A DNA stretch of 64,000 nucleotides. Origin: Miltoncostaea marina (GTDB taxonomy: Bacteria; Actinomycetota; Thermoleophilia; Miltoncostaeales; Miltoncostaeaceae). Positions 45,714 through 52,617 of this stretch are shown here, one piece after another (within the stretch, counting starts at the first letter, position 1; the number at the start of each line of letters is the position of its first letter). Where the stretch lies: NCBI RefSeq assembly GCF_018141525.1, contig NZ_CP064655.1:1798001-1862000 (forward strand). The letters run 5' to 3'. Made by a program: the position numbers and the translations under genes. The notes under the pieces were generated by a model that saw nothing but the letters and a program-made list of their open reading frames with translations, searched no databases and was not told the DNA's origin.

Positions 45714-46499
45714 GGCCGCCGGCCCGCGCCCGGCGGCCGCGCGGCGGCGCGGCGGGTCCAGCAGCGCACGCGCCCGCAGCCCCGCCCCCACGATGCCCGC
45801 CTCGTTGCGCAGCGCCGCCGGCACGATCGGCGGGCGGGCCGTGAGGCGCGGCACGAACCTGTCCGCCTTGCGCGAGATGCCGCCGCCGAGGATCACGAGG
45901 TCCGGCCAGATCAGCTGGTCCACCCGGTGCAGGTACTCGTCGAGCAGGGGCGCCCACTTGGCCCACGACAGCCCGCGCCGGGTGCGCGCGCCCGCCGAGG
46001 CGCGCAGCTCGGCGTCCTTGCCGCGGATCTCGATGTGGCCCAGCTCGGTGTTGGGCACCAGCACGCCGTCGCTGAACAGCGCCGAGCCGATGCCGGTGCC
46101 GAGGGTGAGCACCAGCACGACCCCCGTCACGCCCCGGCCGGCCCCGAAGCGCATCTCCGCGATGCCCGCCGCGTCGGCGTCGTTGAGCACGACGCACGGG
46201 CGGCCGATCGCCTCGGAGAACATCTCGGCCGCGGGCACGCCGATCCAGGTGGCGTCGATGTTGGCCGCGGCGGTCACCACGCCGCCGACGATCGGGCCCG
46301 GCACGCCGATGCCGACCGGGCCGCCGTCCCGCGGCAGGCCGGCCACGACCTCGGCGGTGGCGGCCACGACGGCCTCCGGCACGGCCGGCTGCGGCGTGAG
46401 CACCCGCACGCGCTCGCCGATCAGCGCCCCGCGGCGGGCGTCGACGACGCCCGCCTTGATGCCGGAGCCGCCGATGTCGACCCCGATCAGCCCCCTCAC
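45699..46499 (-). CDS. ppgK: ROK-family polyphosphate glucokinase-like protein
   Basis: A 266-residue sugar kinase. DIGGSGIKAGVVD is the phosphate-binding motif, and LTLGTGIGSALFSDGVLVPNTELGH is the form found in actinobacterial polyphosphate glucokinase (PpgK), which phosphorylates glucose with polyphosphate or ATP. The ROK zinc-cysteine motif is missing, as in PpgK. The Arg/Pro/Ala-rich last 20 residues are unusual. GTG 46499 overlaps the apt stop (GTGA), making it the last gene of the FHA-MerR-apt operon. Confidence 0.83.
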   Translation of the reverse strand: MRGLIGVDIGGSGIKAGVVDARRGALIGERVRVLTPQPAVPEAVVAATAEVVAGLPRDGGPVGIGVPGPIVGGVVTAAANIDATWIGVPAAEMFSEAIGRPCVVLNDADAAGIAEMRFGAGRGVTGVVLVLTLGTGIGSALFSDGVLVPNTELGHIEIRGKDAELRASAGARTRRGLSWAKWAPLLDEYLHRVDQLIWPDLVILGGGISRKADRFVPRLTARPPIVPAALRNEAGIVGAGLRARALLDPPRRRAAAGRGPAASAVR

Positions 46500-47044
46500 G
46501 CGGGCACGCTCTCCGTGTCGTAGCGCACCAGCGAGCACACCTCGTAGCCGGCGAGCGTGCTGCGGCCCGGCAGGAAGGTGAGCTCGGCGACCACGCCGAC
46601 GCCCGCGACCTCGCCGCCGAGGGCCTCGATCAGCCGGCACACCGCCAGCGCGGTGCCGCCGGTGGCGAGCAGGTCGTCGTGCACCAGCACGCGCATGCCG
46701 GGCCGCACCGCGTCGCGGTGCAGCTCCAGCGAGTCGGTGCCGTACTCGAGCTCGTACGACTGGCGCACCGTCTCCCAGGGCAGCTTCCCCGGCTTGCGCG
46801 CCGCCGCGAAGCCCACGCCGAGCTCGGCCGCCAGCGCGCCGCCCATCACGAAGCCGCGCGCCTCGACGCCCACCACGATGTCGGGCTCCAGGGCCCGCGC
46901 CCACCCGGCGATGCGGGCGACGCCGGCGGCGAGCCCCTCGGCGCTCTGGAAGAGCGGCATCAGGTCGTAGAACAGGATCCCGGGCTGCGGGTGGTCCGGG
47001 ATCTTGCGGATCGCCGCGTCGAGGTCGAAGGCCTCCGCGCTCAC
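46496..47044 (-). CDS. apt: Adenine phosphoribosyltransferase
   Basis: A 182-residue enzyme that salvages adenine to AMP with PRPP. Family blocks: KIPDHPQPGILFYDLMPL near the start, VEARGFVMGGALA, the long RKPGKLPWETVRQSYELEYG segment and the PRPP motif VLVHDDLLATGGTA. GTG 47044 overlaps the MerR-like stop (GTGA). Confidence 0.93.
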   Translation of the reverse strand: MSAEAFDLDAAIRKIPDHPQPGILFYDLMPLFQSAEGLAAGVARIAGWARALEPDIVVGVEARGFVMGGALAAELGVGFAAARKPGKLPWETVRQSYELEYGTDSLELHRDAVRPGMRVLVHDDLLATGGTALAVCRLIEALGGEVAGVGVVAELTFLPGRSTLAGYEVCSLVRYDTESVPA

Positions 47045-47763
47045 GGGCTGGCGATCTGCCGCAGCTCGGAGATCAGCATCAGGTGCCGCATGTGCGAGGC
47101 GAGCGCGGCGAGGTTCTCCAGCGCCTCGAGCGCCTCGCGCCGCCGCTCCGGGTTGCGCGAGCGCAGGCCGGTGGTGAGCAGCTGCTGCAGCAGGCCCGCC
47201 TCGCGCTCGGCCGCGACGCGGAAGATGCGCAGGTGGCGCGGCTCCACGCCGTAGCTGGACAGCTCGAGCGCCGTCTGCACCACCTCGCGGTCGGTCTCGT
47301 CGAAGGCGTCGCCCGCGCGCTCGCCGATCAGGCCGTACTCCTGCAGCTGGCGCACCAGCGTCGGCGGGGCCCCGGTGGTGCTCGCGATCTCCTCGCCCGT
47401 GTACCGGCGGGTGGGCGGCGGCTCGGCGAGCTGGGCGCGCTTGAGCTGCTTCGCCTGGTTGGCGACGCTGAACGCGCCGGTGGTGGACGACTCGAGCTCC
47501 TGGCGGATCACCCGCAGCGGCAGGAACTCGTCGCGCTGCAGGCGCAGGATCGTGCGCAGGCGCTCGACCTCGAGCGGCGTGTAGAGCCGGTAGCCGCCCG
47601 CCGTGCGCTTCGGCGAGATCAGCTTCTGGTCCTCGAGGTACCGGATCTTCGAGATCGTGATCGACGGGTGGTCCTCGCGGAGCAGGTCGCAGACGGCGCC
47701 GATCGTGAGGGCCTTGCCGCCCCCGTCGGCGTCGTCGTCCGGCAGGAGGGTCGGCTCGTTCAC
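47041..47763 (-). CDS. MerR-family regulator (Rv1828/FtsR-like)
   Basis: A 240-residue protein. A MerR winged helix (about 18-90) includes the telling TISKIRYLEDQKLISPKRTAGGYRLY block. A second winged-helix-like region (about 110-190) replaces the usual effector domain. Mycobacterium Rv1828 and Corynebacterium FtsR share this layout and sit beside the FHA protein GarA/OdhI, exactly as here. The role is likely in growth or division control (inference from homologues). GTG 47763 overlaps the FHA stop (GTGA). Confidence 0.87.
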   Translation of the reverse strand: MNEPTLLPDDDADGGGKALTIGAVCDLLREDHPSITISKIRYLEDQKLISPKRTAGGYRLYTPLEVERLRTILRLQRDEFLPLRVIRQELESSTTGAFSVANQAKQLKRAQLAEPPPTRRYTGEEIASTTGAPPTLVRQLQEYGLIGERAGDAFDETDREVVQTALELSSYGVEPRHLRIFRVAAEREAGLLQQLLTTGLRSRNPERRREALEALENLAALASHMRHLMLISELRQIASP

Positions 47764-48218
47764 CCTGCGAGGTACGTCAGTCGGAACTTCCCGATCTGCA
47801 GCTCGTCGCCGTCCTCGAGCAGCTCCTCCTCCTCGATGCGCCGGCGGTTGACGTAGGTGCCGTTGAGGCTGCCCAGGTCCCGCAGCGCCGTGCGCCCGCC
47901 CACGCGGCGGATGACCGCGTGGTTGCGCGAGACGGTGACGTCGTCGAGGAAGACGTGCGCCGACGGCTCACGGCCGATCGTGACGGTGTCCTCGTCGAGC
48001 GTGAAGACCGCGCCGGGCGGGCCGCCCGAGCGCACCGCCAGCGTCGGCCCCTGGACCGACGGGCCCTGCCAGGCGCCGGTCTCGGCCTGCTCGTCGCTGA
48101 TCGCCAGCGGCCCGGTGATCTCGCCGGTGCCCTGGTTCTCCACGATCAGCAGCGCGCCGCAGCGGCCGCAGTACTTGTGCGCCTCGCTCTGATGGAACCC
48201 GCATTCGGGGCAATACAC
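47760..48218 (-). CDS. FHA-domain protein with N-terminal zinc ribbon (GarA/OdhI-like)
   Basis: A 152-residue protein. A zinc ribbon with four cysteines (Cys3, Cys6, Cys17, Cys20) is followed by a linker and an FHA domain (about 60-150) with the phosphothreonine-binding GREPSAHVFLDDVTVSRNHA and LGSLNGTYVNRRRI blocks. GarA and OdhI bind metabolic enzymes depending on phosphorylation of an N-terminal Thr pair; here the N terminus is a zinc ribbon and that ETT motif is absent. GTG 48218 has GGGAGGG four bases upstream. First gene of the operon with MerR, apt and ppgK. Confidence 0.88.
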   Translation of the reverse strand: MYCPECGFHQSEAHKYCGRCGALLIVENQGTGEITGPLAISDEQAETGAWQGPSVQGPTLAVRSGGPPGAVFTLDEDTVTIGREPSAHVFLDDVTVSRNHAVIRRVGGRTALRDLGSLNGTYVNRRRIEEEELLEDGDELQIGKFRLTYLAG

Positions 48219-48252
48219 GCAGCCCTCCCCGCCTCGACGCGCCCCGTGCCCG

Positions 48253-48510
48253 CTAGCGCTCGTCCTCGAGCAGCTCCATGTCGCGGAAGCGCCCGGCCAG
48301 GATCTGGCTCAGCCGGTCCACGTCGACCACCGACAGGGCCTGCTCGTCCTCGCCCTTCAGGCGCCGGACCAGCTCGCTCCGCAGGAGGTCGATCCGCCCG
48401 TGCAGCACGCGCCGCTGCATGGAGATCTCCCGCTCCTCGTCGATCAGCTGGCGGATCAGGTCCTTCAGCTCGCCGTCCGAGAGCTGGCTGAGGTCGGGCT
48501 GGGCGTCCAT
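48253..48510 (-). CDS. RsiG-like anti-sigma factor with a c-di-GMP motif
   Basis: An 85-residue helical protein. The central hairpin EEREISMQRRVLHGRID fits the RsiG c-di-GMP motif E(X)3S(X)2R(X)3Q(X)3D at Glu26, Ser30, Arg33, His37 and Asp41, with His in place of Gln. Streptomyces RsiG has two copies in one chain and holds sigma factor WhiG when bound to c-di-GMP; Rubrobacter RsiG has one copy and works as a dimer, the form seen here. GGAGGAGG precedes ATG 48510. No WhiG-type sigma gene is in the window. It lies upstream of the FHA gene, 34 bp apart, and may share its transcript. Confidence 0.8.
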   Translation of the reverse strand: MDAQPDLSQLSDGELKDLIRQLIDEEREISMQRRVLHGRIDLLRSELVRRLKGEDEQALSVVDVDRLSQILAGRFRDMELLEDER

Positions 48511-48562
48511 CGAGGCTCCTCCTCCGGTGAACGCCCAGTGTAGCGGGCGCCGCGGCCAACCC

Positions 48563-49174
48563 TCAGGGGCGGGTCGAGGGAGCCTCCGCCGGCGCCCCCC
48601 GCGCCGCCCGCAACCGGCGCGCAGCGATCACCGCGTAGTGGGCGAGCGTGCCGAGGCTCATGGCGACCGCGGCCCAGAACAGCACGTCCACCCAGAGCGC
48701 GTCGAGCAGGATCGCCCCGCCCGCCCCCGCCATCGCGAGCGCCGACGAGACCTTCCCGGCGAAGTCCACCCGCATCTCGACCCCCCGCCGCAGCAGCAGC
48801 GCGAAGCCCGCCATGATCACCAGGTCGCGGGCGATGATCAGCGCCGGCCCCGCCGGGTGGATGCGGCCGAGCAGGATCACCCCCACCAGCCCCACCAGCA
48901 CCAGCAGCCGGTCCGCGAGGGGGTCCGCGATCCGGCCGAAGCGCGACTCCGCGCGCAGCCGGCGCGCGAGCCACCCGTCGAGCAGGTCCGTCGCGCCGAC
49001 CACGCCGAACAGCAGCGCCGCCCAGGGGGCCGTGGGGCCCTCGGCGCGCCAGAGGATCGCCACCAGCACCGGGAGCGAGGCGAGGCGGGCGACGGTGAGC
49101 GCGTTCGGCACCCAGCGCAGCCGCGATCGCCTGCCGGCAGGCGGATGTCGCTCGGGTGCTGGGGGCGCGTCCAC
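48563..49174 (-). CDS. CDP-alcohol phosphatidyltransferase (PgsA-like)
   Basis: A 203-residue membrane enzyme with five to six helices and the full family signature DLLDGWLAR-x8-GRIADPLAD (D-x2-DG-x2-AR-x8-G-x3-D-x3-D). It joins a CDP-diacylglycerol-derived phosphatidyl group to an alcohol such as glycerol phosphate or inositol phosphate; the acceptor is not clear. GTG 49174 is preceded by GATGAT eight bases upstream. Two palindromes of the dispersed family lie 64-100 bp upstream of the start. Confidence 0.87.
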   Translation of the reverse strand: MDAPPAPERHPPAGRRSRLRWVPNALTVARLASLPVLVAILWRAEGPTAPWAALLFGVVGATDLLDGWLARRLRAESRFGRIADPLADRLLVLVGLVGVILLGRIHPAGPALIIARDLVIMAGFALLLRRGVEMRVDFAGKVSSALAMAGAGGAILLDALWVDVLFWAAVAMSLGTLAHYAVIAARRLRAARGAPAEAPSTRP

Positions 49175-49237
49175 GGGGCGGCATCATCGCCGACGACGGC
49201 GGCGGCGCGCCCCCGGGGGCGGTGCGGGGTGCGGAGT

Positions 49238-49274
49238 GCGCCACTTGGCGCGATCGGCGTGCGCCAAGTGGCGC
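49238..49274. repeat. Pair of GCGCC-N4-GGCGC palindromes
   Basis: GCGCC-ACTT-GGCGC at 49238-49251 and GCGCC-AAGT-GGCGC at 49261-49274. The centres are reverse complements of each other, so the two elements form a larger inverted pair separated by nine bp. They share the arms of the tandem array at 27.6-28.0 kb and of the cluster at 59.8-60.0 kb. They lie in the intergenic space between the phosphatidyltransferase start and the tRNA-Pro 3' end. Confidence 0.85.
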
Positions 49275-49371
49275 ATCCCCCGACAGCGGCGACCCGGACG
49301 CCGAACGCGGCGCCGTCGCCACCCGCGAGCCCCCGGAGGAGCCGGCGGCTCCGTCAACGGGGGGACATCGA

Positions 49372-49445
49372 TCGGGGCGAGAGGATTTGAACCTCCGACC
49401 GCCCGGCCCCCAGCCGGGTGCGCTACCAGACTGCGCCACGCCCCG
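49372..49445 (-). tRNA. tRNA-Pro (anticodon GGG)
   Basis: On the minus strand acceptor CGGGGCG pairs with CGCCCCG. The anticodon stem CCCGG/CCGGG encloses the loop CTGGGGG with anticodon GGG. The T arm is GGAGG-TTCAAAT-CCTCT. Discriminator A; CCA is not encoded. A -10-like TAGAGT is 11 bases upstream (plus 49457-49462). It is divergent from proS. Confidence 0.95.
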
Positions 49446-49456
49446 AGTCGCGCCTC

Positions 49457-49516
49457 ACTCTACCGCAGCTCGCCGCCACTGTCGTGCCGGGCCGGGGCCG
49501 GTAGCATCCGGCGCCG
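49457..49516. promoter_or_regulatory. Divergent promoters of tRNA-Pro and proS
   Basis: On the minus strand TAGAGT (49457-49462) serves tRNA-Pro. On the plus strand TAGCAT (49502-49507) lies nine bases before the proS ATG, giving a leaderless or nearly leaderless mRNA. The 71-bp space therefore controls a synthetase and its own substrate tRNA in opposite directions. Confidence 0.5.
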
Positions 49517-50932
49517 ATGGCAAAGGCACCGATTCTCGCCTCGCGCAGCGAGGACTTCCCGCAGTGGTACCAGGACGTCATCGCCAAGGCGGAGCTCGCG
49601 GAGAACGGCGCGGCGCGCGGGACGATGGTGATCCGCCCCTACGCGTACGGCATCTGGGAGCGGATGCAGGCCGACATGGACCGCCGCATCAAGGCGTGCG
49701 GGGCCGAGAACGTCTACCTGCCGCTCTTCATCCCCGAGTCGTACCTGCGGCGCGAGGCCGAGCACGTGGAGGGCTTCAGCCCGGAGCTGGCGGTGGTGAC
49801 CGTCGCGGGCGGCAAGGAGCTCGAGGAGCCGCTCGTGGTGCGGCCCACGTCGGAGACGCTGTTCGGCGAGCTGATGGCGAAGTGGGTGCAGTCGTACCGC
49901 GACCTGCCGCTGCTGCTGAACCAGTGGGCCAACGTGGTGCGCTGGGAGCTGCGGCCGCGCACCTTCCTGCGCACGACGGAGTTCCTCTGGCAGGAGGGCC
50001 ACACCGCCCACGCCACCCGGGAGGACGCCGCCGCCTACGCCCGGCGCATCCTGCTCGACGTCTACCGCGGCTTCATGACCGACATGCTCGCCGTGCCGGT
50101 GCTGGTGGGCGCGAAGACGGCGCGGGAGCGCTTCGCCGGCGCGACCAACACCATGACCTGCGAGGCCATGATGGGCGACGGCAAGGCCCTGCAGATGGGC
50201 ACGAGCCACGAGCTGGGCCAGAACTTCGCCCGCGCCTTCGGGATGGACTACCTCGACGACTCGGGCACGCTCCAGCACTGCTGGACGACCTCGTGGGGCA
50301 CGACCACCCGCATGATCGGCGGCCTCATCATGTGCCACGGCGACGACCACGGCCTGCGGGTGCCGCCCCGGGTGGCGCATGTCCAGGCGGTCGTGATGGT
50401 CGTGCGCGACGACGACGCGGGCGCGGTCTCGGCGGAGGCGCGCCGGGTGGCGGAGGAGCTGGCCGCGGCCGGCGTCCGTGCGCGGGTCGACGACCAGACC
50501 TCGACCGGCTTCGGCCGGCGCGTCACCGACTGGGAGCTGAAGGGCGTGCCGGTGCGGGTCGAGATCGGCCCGCGCGACCTGGCCGAGGGCGCCGTCACCC
50601 TCGCCCGCCGCGACGCCCGCACGAAGGAGACCGTTCCCGCGGCCGGGCTCGCGACGGCCGTCCCGGCGCTGCTGGAGGAGATCCAGGACACCCTGCTGCG
50701 CGAGGCGACGGCGTTCCGCGACTCGCGCACGGCGGACGTCGGCTCGATCGACGAGGCCATCGAGGCGGCGCGCACCGGCTTCGCCCGCATCCCCTGGGAC
50801 CGGGTGGGCGACGACGGCGAGGACCGCCTGGCCGAGCACGCGATCACCGTGCGCTGCCTGCAGACGGCCGAGGGCACGGTGCCCGGCGACGACCCGCGGG
50901 ACCTGCGGGCGATCGTCGCGCGCGCCTACTGA
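49517..50932 (+). CDS. proS: Prolyl-tRNA synthetase, short archaeal/eukaryote-like type
   Basis: A 471-residue class II synthetase lacking the bacterial editing insertion. Motif-type blocks include GTMVIRPYAYGIWERMQ, RPTSETLFGELMAKWVQSYRDLP, motif 2 FLRTTEFLWQEGHTAHA and LQMGTSHELGQNFARAFG. The protein ends in a C-terminal Tyr (ARAY), characteristic of ProS type 3. Its tRNA-Pro(GGG) gene lies directly upstream in divergent orientation. It converges with ispG. Confidence 0.95.
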   Translation: MAKAPILASRSEDFPQWYQDVIAKAELAENGAARGTMVIRPYAYGIWERMQADMDRRIKACGAENVYLPLFIPESYLRREAEHVEGFSPELAVVTVAGGKELEEPLVVRPTSETLFGELMAKWVQSYRDLPLLLNQWANVVRWELRPRTFLRTTEFLWQEGHTAHATREDAAAYARRILLDVYRGFMTDMLAVPVLVGAKTARERFAGATNTMTCEAMMGDGKALQMGTSHELGQNFARAFGMDYLDDSGTLQHCWTTSWGTTTRMIGGLIMCHGDDHGLRVPPRVAHVQAVVMVVRDDDAGAVSAEARRVAEELAAAGVRARVDDQTSTGFGRRVTDWELKGVPVRVEIGPRDLAEGAVTLARRDARTKETVPAAGLATAVPALLEEIQDTLLREATAFRDSRTADVGSIDEAIEAARTGFARIPWDRVGDDGEDRLAEHAITVRCLQTAEGTVPGDDPRDLRAIVARAY

Positions 50933-50956
50933 GCCCGCCCGGCCCGTCGCGCGGCC

Positions 50957-52201
50957 CTAGGAGCGGCTGAGCGCCTCGGCGCCGGCGCGCGGGAAGCGCG
51001 CCTCGACGTAGTCCTCGACCATCCGGATGAAGTCCTGGGCCAGCGTGGGGCCCTCGAGCGTCGTGGCCTTCTCCCCGTCCACGTACACGGGCGCCCGCGG
51101 CTGCTCGCCGGTGCCGGGCAGGCTGATGCCGATGTCGGCGGCGCGGCTCTCCCCCGGCCCGTTGACGATGCAGCCCATCACGGCCACCTTCAGCTCGGCG
51201 GCGCCGGGCCGCTCGACGCGCCAGATGCGCATCCGCTCGTCGAGGTGGCGCTCGATCGTCTGGGCGAGCTCCTGGAACACGGTGCTCGTGGTGCGGCCGC
51301 ACCCCGGGCAGGCCGTCACCTGGGGCCGGAAGGCGCGCAGGCCGAGGCTCTGCAGCAGCTCGCGGCAGACGCGCACCTCCGTGGAGCGGTCGCCGCCCGG
51401 CTCGGGGGTCAGGCTGGCCCGGATCGTGTCGCCGACGCCGTCCTGCAGCAGCACGGCCAGCGCGGCCGTGGTCGACACGATGCCCTTCACGCCCATGCCG
51501 GCCTCGGTGAGGCCCAGGTGCAGCGGGTAGCTGCAGCGGGCGCCCAGCTCCCGGTAGACGGCGATCATGTCCTGCAGCCGGCTGGTCTTGCAGGAGATGA
51601 CGATCATGTACGGCGGCAGGCCGAGCTCCTCCGCCGCCGCGGCCGAGGTCAGCGCGCTCTGCACCATCGCCTCGCGCAGCACCTCGTCGGCGGTGAGCGG
51701 GTCGTCGCGACGCCCGTTCTCGTCCATCAGCCGGTCGAGCAGCTCGGGGTCGAGCGAGCCGGCGTTGACGCCGATGCGCACCGGCCGGCGGTGGTCGATC
51801 GCGGCCTGCACCATCGTCGCGAAGTTCGCGTCGTGGCGGGCGCCGCGCCCCACGTTGCCCGGGTTGATGCGGTACTTGGCCAGGGCGTCGGCCGTCTCGG
51901 GGAACTCGCGCAGCAGCGTGTGGCCGTTGTAGTGGAAGTCGCCCACCAGCGGCACGTCGACGCCGTGCTCGTCGCGCAGCCGGTCGCGGATCTCGGGCAC
52001 CTTGGCCGCCGCGGCGCGGTTGTTGACCGTGATCCGCACGACCTCCGAGCCGGCCTCCGCCAGTGCGGCCACCTGGGCGGCCGTGGCCACGGCGTCGGCC
52101 GTGTCGGTGTTGGTCATCGACTGCACCACGACGGGGGCGCCGCCCCCGATCTGCACGTCGCCGACGCGGCAGGCGTGGCTGTGCCGGCGCAGGATGGTCA
52201 C
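50957..52201 (-). CDS. ispG: 4-hydroxy-3-methylbut-2-enyl diphosphate synthase IspG (GcpE)
   Basis: A 414-residue Fe-S enzyme of the MEP isoprenoid pathway. The start has [20 protein letters not shown], the middle PLVGDFHYN and the GVNAGSLD block; the cluster-binding cysteines lie in [10 protein letters not shown] and [14 protein letters not shown] near the C terminus. GTG 52201 follows TAACCT by seven bases. It lies in the same genomic neighbourhood as dxr, cdsA and uppS, which fits a dispersed isoprenoid/envelope gene group. Confidence 0.96.
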   Translation of the reverse strand: MTILRRHSHACRVGDVQIGGGAPVVVQSMTNTDTADAVATAAQVAALAEAGSEVVRITVNNRAAAAKVPEIRDRLRDEHGVDVPLVGDFHYNGHTLLREFPETADALAKYRINPGNVGRGARHDANFATMVQAAIDHRRPVRIGVNAGSLDPELLDRLMDENGRRDDPLTADEVLREAMVQSALTSAAAAEELGLPPYMIVISCKTSRLQDMIAVYRELGARCSYPLHLGLTEAGMGVKGIVSTTAALAVLLQDGVGDTIRASLTPEPGGDRSTEVRVCRELLQSLGLRAFRPQVTACPGCGRTTSTVFQELAQTIERHLDERMRIWRVERPGAAELKVAVMGCIVNGPGESRAADIGISLPGTGEQPRAPVYVDGEKATTLEGPTLAQDFIRMVEDYVEARFPRAGAEALSRS

Positions 52202-52214
52202 GCCGTTGAGGTTA
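52202..52214 (-). promoter_or_regulatory. Leaderless -10 box of ispG
   Basis: TAACCT on the minus strand (plus 52209-52214) is seven bases before the GTG start and overlaps the stop codon of the SRPBCC gene, giving ispG its own promoter inside a same-strand gene run. Confidence 0.5.
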
Positions 52215-52616
52215 GCCGAGCGCCGCGGCGCCCGCCGACGTGATCCGGGACAACCGGGCCAGCGAGTCGACGGCCAGCCGTCGCGCCGCCGGCAGGCGCG
52301 CCGCCTCCGCCTCGGGCACGCAGACCTCCATCTCGACGGCGCAGCCGGCCGGATGGGGCTCGAGCGCCACCCGGATGTCGATGTCGGAGACGAGGCACGA
52401 GATCACCACGCGCGCGCCGTCGGCCCGGGTGGTCACGCGCGTCGGCATCGGGAAGTCGGGCCAGCCGTGCAGGTAGCGGGTCACGGTGCCGTCGTCGCCG
52501 CCCTCCACCCGCTCGGTGTCGACCAGCCACTCGGGCATGCGCTCCGGGTCGTGCACGAGCCGCCACACCTGCGCGGGCGGCGCGGCGCAGACCGTCCGCT
52601 CGGTGAAGGCCGGCAC
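52212..52616 (-). CDS. SRPBCC (START-like) family protein
   Basis: A 134-residue polyketide-cyclase/START-like protein: [27 protein letters not shown] is the standard N-terminal helix-grip block, followed by strands and a long C-terminal helix ([15 protein letters not shown]). The fold binds hydrophobic ligands; the ligand is unknown. GTG 52616 lies one base after the stop of the AfsR-like gene, so the two are cotranscribed. Confidence 0.75.
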   Translation of the reverse strand: MPAFTERTVCAAPPAQVWRLVHDPERMPEWLVDTERVEGGDDGTVTRYLHGWPDFPMPTRVTTRADGARVVISCLVSDIDIRVALEPHPAGCAVEMEVCVPEAEAARLPAARRLAVDSLARLSRITSAGAAALG

Positions 52617-52617
52617 G

